Positions 55,404 through 64,000 of a stretch of 64,000 nt of DNA are shown one piece after another (position 1 is the first letter of the stretch; each line of letters starts with the position of its first letter). Source of the DNA: Sphingobacterium chuzhouense (GTDB taxonomy: Bacteria; Bacteroidota; Bacteroidia; Sphingobacteriales; Sphingobacteriaceae); assembly GCF_014692525.1 (NCBI RefSeq), contig NZ_JACNYL010000003.1:186001-250000 (forward strand), given 5' to 3'. The translations under genes were made by a program, and so were the position numbers. Below the pieces are notes generated by a model. The model was not told where the DNA came from. It did not search any database and was given only the letters and a program-made list of their open reading frames with translations.

Positions 55404-56270
55404 CTAGAAACAATGTTTACTGTATTTATCCCTGATTGGAAAAGGAGCTGCCTTCAATAGTTTTTTTTGTATATCCATCAAAGAATTGTTGATTTTCGCA
55501 AGCTCTCCGTAATCATTAAAAAGTTTATACCAATGAGCATCGTCAGCCAATATATCATCAATATCTTTAAACCCATTATATATCGGAATATCCACGGAAC
55601 TGAAATAATCATAAAATTTAAATCCGTCAGTGTCAATATAGCCATGTTTGATCCATAAAGCAGGGATTCCATATGCATGTGCTACAATAATACCATGCAA
55701 TGAACTTGACAAGATATACTCACAAGATGTTATTTCACGGGTCACTCCGACAACGTCTTTCGTACGGAAATCAATGACATGATATCGCTCACCGTATGTA
55801 TTCTTAAAGAAGTCTACCTCTTTCCAATGTGGTATCAAACCAAGTTTTATGGTTTTTATCTTCTGTTCGTTTAACCAAAGCGGAAGTAATAATGCAGGAT
55901 CGCCATATATGCGAGTTGGAGATATTCCCTGTTCTTCAAGTTTCTGCTCGGTAAGTTTACCTCTAACTGCGTAGACCTTACCACCTTTAAAACTTTCGTT
56001 TTTATTCATAAAACCGGTTCCCCAGACTAGGCTTCCTTTTGGAAGCCAACTCAGGATCGAACCTATTCCACCATAAATCTTTTGAAATGGTAATATCGTC
56101 ATCCTAATTTTAGCAATATCAAATTTGAGAAAAGCCATAAATCTCTCTTTCCGAGACATCGAAATGCCTTTACACTGAACCTGCTTACCGCTCAGCTCTT
56201 CGATGAGTCGAGGACTCAAAGCGTCTCCGTAATTAGCTTCTTTCCAATAAATAAGATTTATCTTCATCAT
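55404..56270 (-). CDS. Polysaccharide pyruvyl transferase-family protein
   Basis: 288 aa. The N-terminus INLIYWKEANYGDALSPRL and WGTGFMNKNESF match this family, some members of which add pyruvyl ketals to sugars. YGDPALLLPLW and SSLHGIIVAHAYGIPALWI are the conserved C-terminal motifs. It abuts the GT2 gene at 54417 (consecutive stop/start). Confidence 0.88.
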   Translation of the reverse strand: MMKINLIYWKEANYGDALSPRLIEELSGKQVQCKGISMSRKERFMAFLKFDIAKIRMTILPFQKIYGGIGSILSWLPKGSLVWGTGFMNKNESFKGGKVYAVRGKLTEQKLEEQGISPTRIYGDPALLLPLWLNEQKIKTIKLGLIPHWKEVDFFKNTYGERYHVIDFRTKDVVGVTREITSCEYILSSSLHGIIVAHAYGIPALWIKHGYIDTDGFKFYDYFSSVDIPIYNGFKDIDDILADDAHWYKLFNDYGELAKINNSLMDIQKKLLKAAPFPIRDKYSKHCF

Positions 56271-56287
56271 AATAATTTCTTTTTGTC

Positions 56288-57811
56288 TTAAAATTTATTT
56301 GGACACCTTTTTTTTAACTGCTCCATCACTAGAAATCTCTCATTATGATTTATACCAAATAACCAGACGACTGAAGGTATCCCAATTAACACCGACAAAC
56401 CCATGACGACAAAACGCAACTCCCCTTCCGGTAAATTCCAATAGAAAATTGCGGGAAGGATAGATGCTAAGACAAAGACGATAAGTACCTTAAAAATAAC
56501 ATGACGTATATATTCATTAACGTCCAGATCGATCATCGGCGTTATCAATACAACTCGGATACCGTGTCCTACACAGGCTATGACAAAGTGTACCACAAAA
56601 ACCGTATATGGCGGGAAATCCAACGTCAAAAGAAAATAGGAAACTGGAACAATCAACAACAGAAATGTACCCAAAACAGACTGATACTTTCTAATTTTTC
56701 CCGTGGCTTTGGCGGAAATAATCAATGGGTTAGCTAGGCAGTCTATCAGTGAAATCAACAGAATAATTCGTAGAAAAGTAACCGTATATTCCGGTACAAT
56801 TTTCAACCACCATACTAACAGTGCATGGGCTTCAAAAAAGACCGGTGTAGCCAATAGCAGAAAAAGAAAAAAAGACAACTTAGAACTGGCAAATAGCAGT
56901 TTATGCATATACACATAATCCTTAGCCGCATGACTTTTCATGAGCTGGGGATTAAGGGCCGTTTGAAAGCTCCCAATAAAACGAAGCGTTACACCCTGAA
57001 CCTGGACGGCAATACCTCTTGCAGCGTTGATTGCCGGACCAAAAAACATATTCAATAATATATTGATGCCTTGCGAAAACAATATGGCAGCAAAATCTCC
57101 AAACAAACTCCACCCGGCAAAAGAAGACATCTCTTTAAATTTCTCTTTATCCCACGCCGGCTTCACCCTCGAAGCATGAAAATTCCGAAAACAATATTGC
57201 CAGTAAATGAATTGCATCAGTATTTGGATGCCCAGCAACAATACCGCATATAACTTCAATTTATCAGCGGCGAAGTAAGGTAACGCCAACACGACACCCA
57301 AGCGCAAGAATAGATCGATCAAAGAAAAATAGGCAAATATCCCCATACGCTCATGCGCAACAATCATTGCGTTGTATGGCACGTTGAGGATGTAGAAAAA
57401 AGCCGTGGCAACGGAGCAATGAAATACCCATACTGCTGCCTCCATACGGGCTTCCGGAATTTGCATCTTGTGCTGCAAAAACCAAATGCCAACTGGCTCA
57501 GCCAATAGCACGATAAGCACACCTAAAAGAATATGTATCGTTAACGATAACCCAAACACCTTCTTCAGTTGTTCCATATGGTCTTGTCCTAGTGCGACTG
57601 TTATAAATCTGCCGGTCGTACCGGACATGGACGTGTTTAACCAACCAAACATAGCCACAACACCTCCAACCACATTATAAAGTCCGTAATCTTCCACCCC
57701 AAGTTCATTCAAGACCACACGGGAAGTATACAACCCAATAAGCATCCCCAAAAACATCTGTACGTACAACATCAGGGTATTTTTAGCAATTCGTCCGGTC
57801 CTATCTGACAT
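56288..57811 (-). CDS. Wzx-like flippase (polysaccharide biosynthesis MATE-type)
   Basis: 507 aa from the ATG at 57811 (MSDRTGRIA), preferred over an upstream ATG at 57934, which would overlap the epimerase gene by 115 bases and add 41 unlike residues. About 12-14 membrane segments, with the N-terminal NTLMLYVQMFLGMLIGLYTSRVVLNEL and GEDYGLYNVVGGV-type motif (here VEDYGLYNVVGGVVAMFGW) of Wzx/RfbX. It moves the undecaprenyl-linked repeat unit across the inner membrane. 8 bp from the epimerase gene. Confidence 0.92.
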   Translation of the reverse strand: MSDRTGRIAKNTLMLYVQMFLGMLIGLYTSRVVLNELGVEDYGLYNVVGGVVAMFGWLNTSMSGTTGRFITVALGQDHMEQLKKVFGLSLTIHILLGVLIVLLAEPVGIWFLQHKMQIPEARMEAAVWVFHCSVATAFFYILNVPYNAMIVAHERMGIFAYFSLIDLFLRLGVVLALPYFAADKLKLYAVLLLGIQILMQFIYWQYCFRNFHASRVKPAWDKEKFKEMSSFAGWSLFGDFAAILFSQGINILLNMFFGPAINAARGIAVQVQGVTLRFIGSFQTALNPQLMKSHAAKDYVYMHKLLFASSKLSFFLFLLLATPVFFEAHALLVWWLKIVPEYTVTFLRIILLISLIDCLANPLIISAKATGKIRKYQSVLGTFLLLIVPVSYFLLTLDFPPYTVFVVHFVIACVGHGIRVVLITPMIDLDVNEYIRHVIFKVLIVFVLASILPAIFYWNLPEGELRFVVMGLSVLIGIPSVVWLFGINHNERFLVMEQLKKRCPNKF

Positions 57812-57819
57812 CACGTTTA

Positions 57820-58782
57820 TTATTTTCTCCCAAATTCCTCTTCCAACATATTCCTCAGCCCCTCCTCCATGGTATACGGCGGAACAAAACCCGAAGCCAT
57901 GGCTTTGCTCGAAGAAAACTGTGTCACGGCACAAAACTTCTTCACCCGAACCGAGCTGATGTTTAATTTTTTACGTGTGATAAATGCCAACACATCAAAC
58001 CCATACCCCCCCAACATACCCAGCCAATAGGGAATCCGAACGGTCGGGATTTTCTTTCCTACAATCTGTCCGGTATGGTGTACCAGGTCATTTGTGGTGA
58101 AGTCCGGTTTATCGACATAATTGTATACCTCATATCCGGTTTTCTCCTGTTCTATCAAAAACCAGATAAACGCTACGATATTCCCGATATAGGACATTGA
58201 TTTTTTGTTACGGCCCCTTCCGATCATCAAAAATCTACCACTGGCGATCTGTTTCAACAAATTATAGACATTACCGCGATTTCCTTCGCCGAAAATAACC
58301 GTCGGTCGTATGATATTAATATCCCAATCGAGATGACTGCGATGCCAAACGTGTAAAACCTGTTCCGCCTGCCATTTACTTTTCCCATAATCGTTAAAAG
58401 GATCAATAGGTGCAGATTCATTAGGATTATCTCTGTCTAATCCATACACGGCGACTGAGCTGGTAAAAATCAATCGTTTAATACCATTAGCATCCATGGC
58501 TTTCAAGGTATTTCGCATCCCTTCCACATTGATATCGTAATAGAGCGATACCGGACTTACATCATCACGATGTTCCGCAGCCAACAACACCACGACATCG
58601 CTACCTTTAGAATGATGTGCGAGCGTTTGCCAATCCATCACATTTCCAATGCGTGTCAATTCCGGATATTTCTCGCTGTTGTTTTTATCAATATTCAACA
58701 CTTCAATATGCGGAATTTCCAGCAACTTATCTATTAAGCGCGTACCAACAAAACCGGAACCACCGATGAGGATTATCTTCAT
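57820..58782 (-). CDS. NAD-dependent epimerase/dehydratase (extended SDR)
   Basis: 320 aa. NAD loop ILIGGSGFVGTRLIDKL, Ser-Tyr-Lys site in FTSSVAVYGLDR and DYGKSKWQAEQ. Such enzymes often lie beside MraY/WecA-like transferases and make the nucleotide sugar they use, for example by 4-epimerisation or 4-reduction. Here it is 58 bp from that gene. The precise sugar is not deducible. Confidence 0.85.
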   Translation of the reverse strand: MKIILIGGSGFVGTRLIDKLLEIPHIEVLNIDKNNSEKYPELTRIGNVMDWQTLAHHSKGSDVVVLLAAEHRDDVSPVSLYYDINVEGMRNTLKAMDANGIKRLIFTSSVAVYGLDRDNPNESAPIDPFNDYGKSKWQAEQVLHVWHRSHLDWDINIIRPTVIFGEGNRGNVYNLLKQIASGRFLMIGRGRNKKSMSYIGNIVAFIWFLIEQEKTGYEVYNYVDKPDFTTNDLVHHTGQIVGKKIPTVRIPYWLGMLGGYGFDVLAFITRKKLNISSVRVKKFCAVTQFSSSKAMASGFVPPYTMEEGLRNMLEEEFGRK

Positions 58783-58840
58783 TGAATTTTCTTATACAGG
58801 TAAATTGTATCCGCTCTAAATTCGAGCGTATGTAATCAAA

Positions 58841-60028
58841 TCAAGGCGCATGTAATACACCCTTGCGCTTTCTTTCGGTATTGCTTCTGTAAATTTGTAC
58901 AGACACTATTACTTGCGTTTCCGCATCTTGTTTTTTAATATGTTTTTGTTCGATTTTCTCAAATATCCAATGAACTCCCAGCCATAATCCTATATCACAA
59001 AGGATAACAAGGTTATTACTGATCAATTCCACCATCACGATATTAAACAGACAGAAAACCAATACAAGCCCCAATATGGATAACATTGCCGCCCGATGCG
59101 ACATGCCCATGCGTAAAAATTTATGATGCAGATGATTACGGTCCGGTTTAAAAACCGGCTTCCCAACACGCCAGCGTACAAACATCACACGCGCTACATC
59201 CATAACCGGGATAATGAGTGTGGAAAACGCAACAACAATGGCCCCCTCTGAAAATGGCCTGATATAGGTGTTGTTCATGGCAAAACTAATGGCCAGAAAA
59301 GCTATAGAATACCCTAAGGTCATACTACCCGTATCTCCCATGAAGATTCTCCTGCGACGACGGGTCGCACCAAATACATTATAATAGAAAAACGGGATTA
59401 ATACACCCAGCGTAATAAAAGCAAACAGTGCGTGCCACCAAGCACCGTAATACATAAATAAAGAACCCAACACCAAACACCCCATCGCTACTACGCTTGA
59501 ACAAAGCCCGTCCAAGCCATCAATAAGATTAATGGCATTGATAATCAAAACAACCATAAACATCGTCAATGGTATCCCTATCCAAGCAGGGAGAGAAACG
59601 ATAAGCCCTACACCATAGAGATCATTAATCCATAGCCCGGAAAGGGGGAAGAAGGCAGCGGCTAAAATCTGTGCAACAAATTTCCACCTATAGCTTACAC
59701 CAATAAGATCATCAACGACACCAACCATGAACAACATTCCTAAACCACATAACAGCATCATGAAACTTGGAAGCAATGCCCACGACTGTACCCCCATTTC
59801 CATATTTGCAATCTTGATCACAAAAACAAGTGAAACCACAAACAAAAAACATTGTATAGGTACAAAAGCAACACCTCCTAAGCGGGGAACGATGCCTTGA
59901 TGCAACTTACGGCCATTCACCGGATCAAAAAGTCGTCTTTTGTACGTTACCAACATAATAAGCGGAATCATCCCCCTGCTTAACAGCAAGGCAATAAAAA
60001 AACAGCCTATCACAAGTAAAATTTGCAT
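58841..60028 (-). CDS. MraY/WecA-like polyprenyl-phosphate sugar-1-phosphate transferase
   Basis: 395 aa, about 10-11 membrane segments. MGVVDDLIGVSYRWKF (DD motif), INLIDGLDGLCSSV (catalytic NxxNxxDGLDG region), FMGDTGSM and RNHLHHKFLRMGM (the HxHH-like motif of the WecA group) are present. It starts the lipid-linked repeat unit by moving a sugar-1-phosphate to undecaprenyl phosphate, and is the first gene of the locus. Cytoplasmic C-terminal tail is basic. Confidence 0.92.
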   Translation of the reverse strand: MQILLVIGCFFIALLLSRGMIPLIMLVTYKRRLFDPVNGRKLHQGIVPRLGGVAFVPIQCFLFVVSLVFVIKIANMEMGVQSWALLPSFMMLLCGLGMLFMVGVVDDLIGVSYRWKFVAQILAAAFFPLSGLWINDLYGVGLIVSLPAWIGIPLTMFMVVLIINAINLIDGLDGLCSSVVAMGCLVLGSLFMYYGAWWHALFAFITLGVLIPFFYYNVFGATRRRRRIFMGDTGSMTLGYSIAFLAISFAMNNTYIRPFSEGAIVVAFSTLIIPVMDVARVMFVRWRVGKPVFKPDRNHLHHKFLRMGMSHRAAMLSILGLVLVFCLFNIVMVELISNNLVILCDIGLWLGVHWIFEKIEQKHIKKQDAETQVIVSVQIYRSNTERKRKGVLHAP

Positions 60029-60053
60029 TGTTCTGGTTAATTTTATTTATTGT

Positions 60054-60086
60054 TATATAAGGGCGTATCCAATACGCCCTTATATA
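60054..60086 (-). terminator. Perfect 15-bp hairpin between ompA-like and MraY-like genes
   Basis: Arms TATATAAGGGCGTAT (60054-60068) and ATACGCCCTTATATA (60072-60086) pair exactly around CCA. It starts immediately after the ompA-like stop. No T-run follows on the minus strand, so it may slow, process or attenuate the transcript rather than stop it cleanly. Confidence 0.7.
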
Positions 60087-61310
60087 TTACTTACCGATAA
60101 CAATTACCGCACGACTCAAACGTGGGTCATCGTAATACATATTCTCGACACCTCCCTCATGCGCCGTACGCAATTGCGACGGATCAACACCAAACTCTTC
60201 TACTAATACTTTCTTGATTGCATCTGCACGGTTACGGCTCAACAGCTCATTACGAGCCCGCGTACCAGTACCTTTATCTGCATAACCAGTAATCGTATAG
60301 ACCACCTCTTTGTTTCCTTTCTTTATGGTTTCCGCAAAGAACCTTAAGTTTACGCGGGCTTCGTTGCGCACGTCCCAAGTGTCTATCTTGAATGTTACTA
60401 GAATCGGCGCAGCCAATATTCTGTCCTTAAACTGAACATCGGTAACTACGTCACCTTTCGCATTCGCCAACTGGCGTTTCAAGGCTTCGTTATCTGCGGC
60501 TAATTTTGCAACGCGATCACGCAATTCATTCAAAAGGGTTTCATCATAGCTAGTTTCAATAACGGTTGTGGATGGCTTATCCCAGCCACGTTTGTTAAAC
60601 TTATATGCTAGCCCAAGTAATGCACTTGCCTGTCCGTCCTGTTTACGGTTCCCGACTTCTCCATCAAAACGATCACTGACCATTGCGCCCCGAAGATCCA
60701 GCGTTAGATCCAATGATTTCGCTAAACGGAATGTATTATAGATACCGATATTGGCGCTCACTTCACCTTGTTTTGGCTCATCGTTTGTCACCATCCAGCC
60801 CAAGCCTACATAAGGACTGATGTTGTAGAAACGTTCTTTGTAGCCGCCGAAAATATTCGTCAAGTTAAAAAGTGCATCACCATAGATATGAAACGCGTTA
60901 AATTCCTGATGTTCTAACCAGTAACCATCCCAGGGTTTGCCATCGTAACGCTCACCGGTAGAATGCACACCGGATGTCATCCATGGTGCGTTTTGGGTCA
61001 ACCCTTTGATCTTGCCGTAGCTACCGCCTAAACGAACTCCCAATCCCGGGCTAAACCACTTCCCTAGATAGGCTGAAAAATGAGGAGTAACACGCTCTCT
61101 CACTTTGGCTTGCTTATCGTGGTCACCAAAAAATATGGATGCACCGACGCCGGCACCAAAGATCCAGTTGTCACCAAAGCGGTTGGTAACGACTTGATAA
61201 CGATCGGTTGAGACCGTCACCGTGGTATCATGCTTTACCGATAGCGATTGTGCATGTACAGCACCCGTACCACCCAAAGCGAATAGCGATAATATTATAA
61301 AATTCTTCAT
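60087..61310 (-). CDS. OmpA-family outer-membrane protein
   Basis: 407 aa. Signal peptide (residues 1-20, cut after VHAQ). The N-terminal part (about 30-255) is a beta-barrel-like domain with alternating strands and many aromatics. A helical linker (about 270-300, LNELRDRVAKLAADNEALKRQLAN) leads to the C-terminal OmpA/peptidoglycan-binding domain: ITGYADKGTGTRARN and ELLSRNRADAIKKVLVEEFG. It should tie the outer membrane to peptidoglycan. Followed by a 15-bp hairpin and then the exopolysaccharide operon. Confidence 0.92.
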   Translation of the reverse strand: MKNFIILSLFALGGTGAVHAQSLSVKHDTTVTVSTDRYQVVTNRFGDNWIFGAGVGASIFFGDHDKQAKVRERVTPHFSAYLGKWFSPGLGVRLGGSYGKIKGLTQNAPWMTSGVHSTGERYDGKPWDGYWLEHQEFNAFHIYGDALFNLTNIFGGYKERFYNISPYVGLGWMVTNDEPKQGEVSANIGIYNTFRLAKSLDLTLDLRGAMVSDRFDGEVGNRKQDGQASALLGLAYKFNKRGWDKPSTTVIETSYDETLLNELRDRVAKLAADNEALKRQLANAKGDVVTDVQFKDRILAAPILVTFKIDTWDVRNEARVNLRFFAETIKKGNKEVVYTITGYADKGTGTRARNELLSRNRADAIKKVLVEEFGVDPSQLRTAHEGGVENMYYDDPRLSRAVIVIGK

Positions 61311-61349
61311 CTATAATTAATTTGTGATTATCTTATTTCTAGTTTAAGT

Positions 61350-61363
61350 ACCCCCGGAGGGGT
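61350..61363 (-). terminator. Short GC-rich hairpin after the 61431 lipoprotein gene
   Basis: ACCCC and GGGGT around CGGA, on the minus strand between the lipoprotein stop and the ompA-like start. Only 5 bp, so weak support. Confidence 0.35.
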
Positions 61364-61430
61364 GACTACATTAAGTGTCATTGCTCTCTTTTACCAAACC
61401 TCTGCAAACAAGAAAGAGGAGTAATGGAGA

Positions 61431-63182
61431 TTAATTACAAGGGGCAATCCGCTTACCTGTCACTTGACCATTGATATAAGTTTGTCCGGCTATGGTTTGC
61501 GTTATGGTTACCTTATTATTGGTGTTGCCACTGGTCAGCCAAGTCACGTTATTAAAGGATGTGCTATTAAATAATTCCATTGGATAGAGATTGAGGTCGG
61601 AATTGCTCTTACGTCCTTCTATGCTCACGACACCGGACGCTGATATGCTCACCCGAATAACCGGATTAGCTACGGTTCCGTTAGTAATATTGTGTATCGC
61701 GGAAACAGAACCAACACCATGTTCTCCTCCTCCGTTGGTAAACCGGATATTACGACCGTTAGTCCCTGTACCTTGAAATTGTATTTCTTTCGTCGCTATT
61801 TTATATGTTGTGGTATTTTGCTCGTCAGTTGGCTCATTAATCGCCATATTGAACGAATTATCCAAGCTGGTGATATTCATAACCACACCGGCATTGGCTG
61901 TTGGTGCAAACTCGTACGTACGACCGATAACTTGACCGTCAAGATTAGCATTTCCCATCTGATTTCCATTCCTCCAATCCCTAACAAAGCCAAGTAAAGT
62001 TGTCCCTCCAGAACAGTCGCCCTGCGATATACCATAATCATACCACGTAAAGAAGTTGACGAATAGGAGATAGAATCTAACCCTACATGCCCCTCCCACG
62101 GATCTATCCATTGAAAAAGACTCTGGTTGTACTTCAAACATACAATTCCCTTTATCCAACTCCAAAACCAGATTGTATTTCACCCCGGGCTCAATCTTTA
62201 CATTGGACACGGAAAAAGGCTCGCTCCTGCCTAAGCCGGCTATCTCAATATATTCCACCTCAAGGGTAGCTGTAGTGGTCGAACTACGGAGAAGCGCAGT
62301 AACTGAACTGTTGACCTCCGTCAACGCTGTTGAAATGGTCGGAAAAGTAACCGCTTTATCTTGAGCAGATCCCGTGTAAGTTATTACTCCATCAGACAGC
62401 TTTATTGTACCCCCACCGTGGGTAGCATTCTTAAAAACAACATTACCAACTCCTGTTATCGAATTCAGACCGATCCCCGTGCCATCAAGAACAGTGGTAA
62501 TCTCGCTCAGCTTGTTTTTCAGCACTACAGTCAAATCATTATTACCCGCCGCAAGCCCCACTGTCTCTACATAATGCATAAACTTCTGTGCATTTATCTC
62601 CACCAAGGCATTAGCGAGTGGCGTATTAGCAGCAAGGTTTGGCAACGCCGCTGTACCTGCCGAATAAGCCACAAACGTATAGTTCGTTGTTGTACCTGTC
62701 GCGTCCAAGGTGAATTCGTCAAACGAAGAAGAGTTTGCGTCTACCGTTTTTTCAATGCGCTTCACCTCGTTGCCATTCGCATCGTAGACCAGCAAACGGT
62801 AACGCGTGCCTTCCGACAATCCATCTCTCACCTCTTGAGCAGCTGCCTTAAGCCCACCTGCAGACTGCCGGAGAGCAACAGGCGCAGCTTGTTGTTCCGG
62901 CACTAATTTTGCAACGATGTTTAATCCATTGCTGAGCGGTATGATCTGGGTCTGAGTCTCCAATCTATCATCGGTATTTTTTGTAGCTCCAGAAATAGAA
63001 GCTTTTGATTTTGAAACCCCGCTGTTTCCTATAGGCTGCTCAAAACCACTAGTCAAACTGACGCGCATTTTTATACCGTCGTAAACGGGTTCTATCCCTG
63101 TATCATTTTTACAGGAAACCACAACAAAAAGTGTCAATAACAGACACCATATTGCATTATATCTTATTGAGTTCGTTTTCAT
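61431..63182 (-). CDS. Large surface lipoprotein, fimbrillin-like, unknown function
   Basis: 583 aa. Lipoprotein signal LLLTLFVVVSC with Cys24 as lipid site. No catalytic motif. The mature protein is rich in Asn, Thr, Ser and Val and in beta-strand pattern. One region has TRYRLLVYDANGNEVKR, resembling the start of Bacteroidota fimbrillin/FimB-type domains, and another YNLVLELDKGNCMFEVQPE. The C-terminus is NGQVTGKRIAPCN. Probably outer-membrane anchored; the fimbrillin resemblance is weak. It follows the 75-aa gene by 53 bp and precedes the ompA-like gene. Confidence 0.65.
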   Translation of the reverse strand: MKTNSIRYNAIWCLLLTLFVVVSCKNDTGIEPVYDGIKMRVSLTSGFEQPIGNSGVSKSKASISGATKNTDDRLETQTQIIPLSNGLNIVAKLVPEQQAAPVALRQSAGGLKAAAQEVRDGLSEGTRYRLLVYDANGNEVKRIEKTVDANSSSFDEFTLDATGTTTNYTFVAYSAGTAALPNLAANTPLANALVEINAQKFMHYVETVGLAAGNNDLTVVLKNKLSEITTVLDGTGIGLNSITGVGNVVFKNATHGGGTIKLSDGVITYTGSAQDKAVTFPTISTALTEVNSSVTALLRSSTTTATLEVEYIEIAGLGRSEPFSVSNVKIEPGVKYNLVLELDKGNCMFEVQPESFSMDRSVGGACRVRFYLLFVNFFTWYDYGISQGDCSGGTTLLGFVRDWRNGNQMGNANLDGQVIGRTYEFAPTANAGVVMNITSLDNSFNMAINEPTDEQNTTTYKIATKEIQFQGTGTNGRNIRFTNGGGEHGVGSVSAIHNITNGTVANPVIRVSISASGVVSIEGRKSNSDLNLYPMELFNSTSFNNVTWLTSGNTNNKVTITQTIAGQTYINGQVTGKRIAPCN

Positions 63183-63235
63183 TTTTTCCTTTCAGTTTGG
63201 TTTTTTTTCAAAAAATTTGCGGATAAACGATGTCA

Positions 63236-63463
63236 TTAATCAAAGAAATCTAAATCGACGTTCCGTACGTCGTCTTCTTCCACCATCCAGCTCTCTTGTA
63301 CTACATTGTCATTCTCCTTGACCGTTATCGAACCTGCCGCAATATGGCTTTCCAATTTCACGAGAATCGATCCCATCGAAGGTGCGAGGTAAAGAAGTTT
63401 CTCGTTTTTTTCTGCTCTATGCAATCCCATCTCGGGTATGAGCGGACTTTTTTGCTGTTCCAT
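63236..63463 (-). CDS. 75-aa protein of unknown function
   Basis: Starts at the ATG of MEQQKSPLIPEMGL; an upstream ATG at 63607 extends it by 48 hydrophobic residues that overlap promoter-like sequence and are less likely. No signal peptide. The C-terminus is strongly acidic (MVEEDDVRNVDLDFFD). No recognised family. It is immediately upstream of the large lipoprotein gene. Confidence 0.45.
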   Translation of the reverse strand: MEQQKSPLIPEMGLHRAEKNEKLLYLAPSMGSILVKLESHIAAGSITVKENDNVVQESWMVEEDDVRNVDLDFFD

Positions 63464-63931
63464 TTTTTGTTTGGTTTTTATAAATTCAATTCCCTTTTGA
63501 CAAATGATTAATAATCTTGGCACATATTTTAAGTTAAGCTTGCCTATGATCAGTGCAACAAAATTAACGCAACTGTAAAGGGTAAAAAAGATATTGTACA
63601 ACCACAATAGAGAAAATAAAAAGGGACAACTTTGTACGATTTACCTAAAATGACAAAACAGAAATAACACACAAACACCTGAAAACAAGGTTTTTAAACA
63701 ACAAAACAACTATAAAAACGTGCAACCCACTGTCCCCTCTTAATGCATTTTAATTATATTACATCATACCTATGTAGTATCTCATAAAGTATCTGTGACG
63801 TATCCAATTTTTCGTCATTCCAAAGGATTGCTTGCATTTTTGTGAAATGATGCTATTTTCCATATAGCATTCTTATATCATTATTTAACCTCGGCTTTTA
63901 GGTATTACTAGACGCTCGGAATAAAACTACC
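63464..63931. other. Intergenic region before the right-edge gene (468 bp)
   Basis: No gene of good quality seen; A/T-rich. A TAATTTTG -7-like sequence on the minus strand (63559-63566) could drive the 75-aa gene, leader about 90 nt. A short hairpin of ATGCTAT (63850-63856) and ATAGCAT (63864-63870) with a 7-nt loop lies before the right-edge gene. Confidence 0.5.
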
Positions 63932-64000
63932 ATGATTGCGAAAATCTATTTTTTATTTGTTTACGTATTTACATTTGCAACGATTACATGTGCCCAAAAT
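63932..64000 (+). CDS. Start of an exported protein, cut by the window edge
   Basis: The 23 visible codons from ATG at 63932 encode a signal-peptide-like start (MIAKIYFLFVYVFTFATITC, then AQN) that could be cut by signal peptidase I after ATITCAQ or, less likely, lipidated at Cys. No product can be named. Confidence 0.4.
   Translation, partial: MIAKIYFLFVYVFTFATITCAQN

Noticed and set aside
57812..57934. N-terminal extension of the Wzx-like gene
   Set aside because: It would overlap the epimerase gene by 115 bases, and its sequence reads as the other frame of that gene.
63464..63607. Hydrophobic N-terminal extension of the 75-aa protein
   Set aside because: No family support; it includes a likely -7 promoter element, and the inner ATG is sufficient.

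Overview
The window looks like a chromosomal segment of a Bacteroidota bacterium, most likely of the family Sphingobacteriaceae (Sphingobacterium or Olivibacter type; genus not settled from sequence alone). The evidence is a MurF-alanine racemase fusion, DUF4294, a BshB1 deacetylase of bacillithiol synthesis, a BBP2-type porin, moderate-to-low GC, weak ribosome binding sites, and several TAnnTTTG (-7) promoter elements typical of the phylum. I saw no insertion sequence, prophage, CRISPR array, tRNA or rRNA. Both edges cut genes: a secreted peptidase/beta-propeller protein on the left and the first 23 codons of an exported protein on the right.

Positions 1-40.8 kb hold mostly core and housekeeping genes in short operons on both strands. 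They include a class A penicillin-binding protein with a secreted HExxH/beta-propeller protein, sigma-54 (rpoN), a GH3-family protein, an MFS carrier and a siderophore-interacting flavoprotein. The NHEJ genes ku and ligD are convergent and share stop-codon bases. Next come a DinB-like protein and a baeRF-like protein with look-alike terminators, then mnmE, a VOC protein, bshB1, a glutathione peroxidase with a changed catalytic residue, rel/spoT, a Fur-family regulator, and the run purA-pabB-tatD-tcdA. A DnaQ/GIY-YIG fusion nuclease, fbp, ppk1, a DUF502 protein, murF-alr, recX, two small secreted proteins, a porin and the ammonium channel amtB complete this part.

Positions 40.9-60.0 kb are one long minus-strand exopolysaccharide/capsule locus of 17 genes. 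In transcription order it has a MraY/WecA-like initiating transferase, an SDR epimerase, a Wzx-like flippase and a pyruvyl-transferase-like protein. A GT2 follows, then a phospho-alcohol module (TagD-like cytidylyltransferase, HIT protein, LicD), then GT8, GT2, Gmd, GT2, a Wzy-like polymerase, three GT4-type enzymes, a Wza-like export lipoprotein and a Wzc-type tyrosine kinase with a Tyr/Gly-rich tail. This is a complete Wzx/Wzy-dependent pathway. The only thing between it and the upstream ompA-like gene is a perfect 15-bp hairpin, so promoter placement is unclear.

Positions 60.1-63.5 kb hold an OmpA-family protein, a large unrecognised lipoprotein and a 75-aa protein on the minus strand, probably a surface module. 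The most interesting unexplained signals are a sigma-54-like site followed by a short region and terminator at 17.7-17.8 kb, -7 promoter elements that touch start codons (mnmE, recX, tatD), a 25-bp AT palindrome before the fusion nuclease, and the altered signature residues of the TagD/HIT/LicD module and of the glutathione peroxidase.
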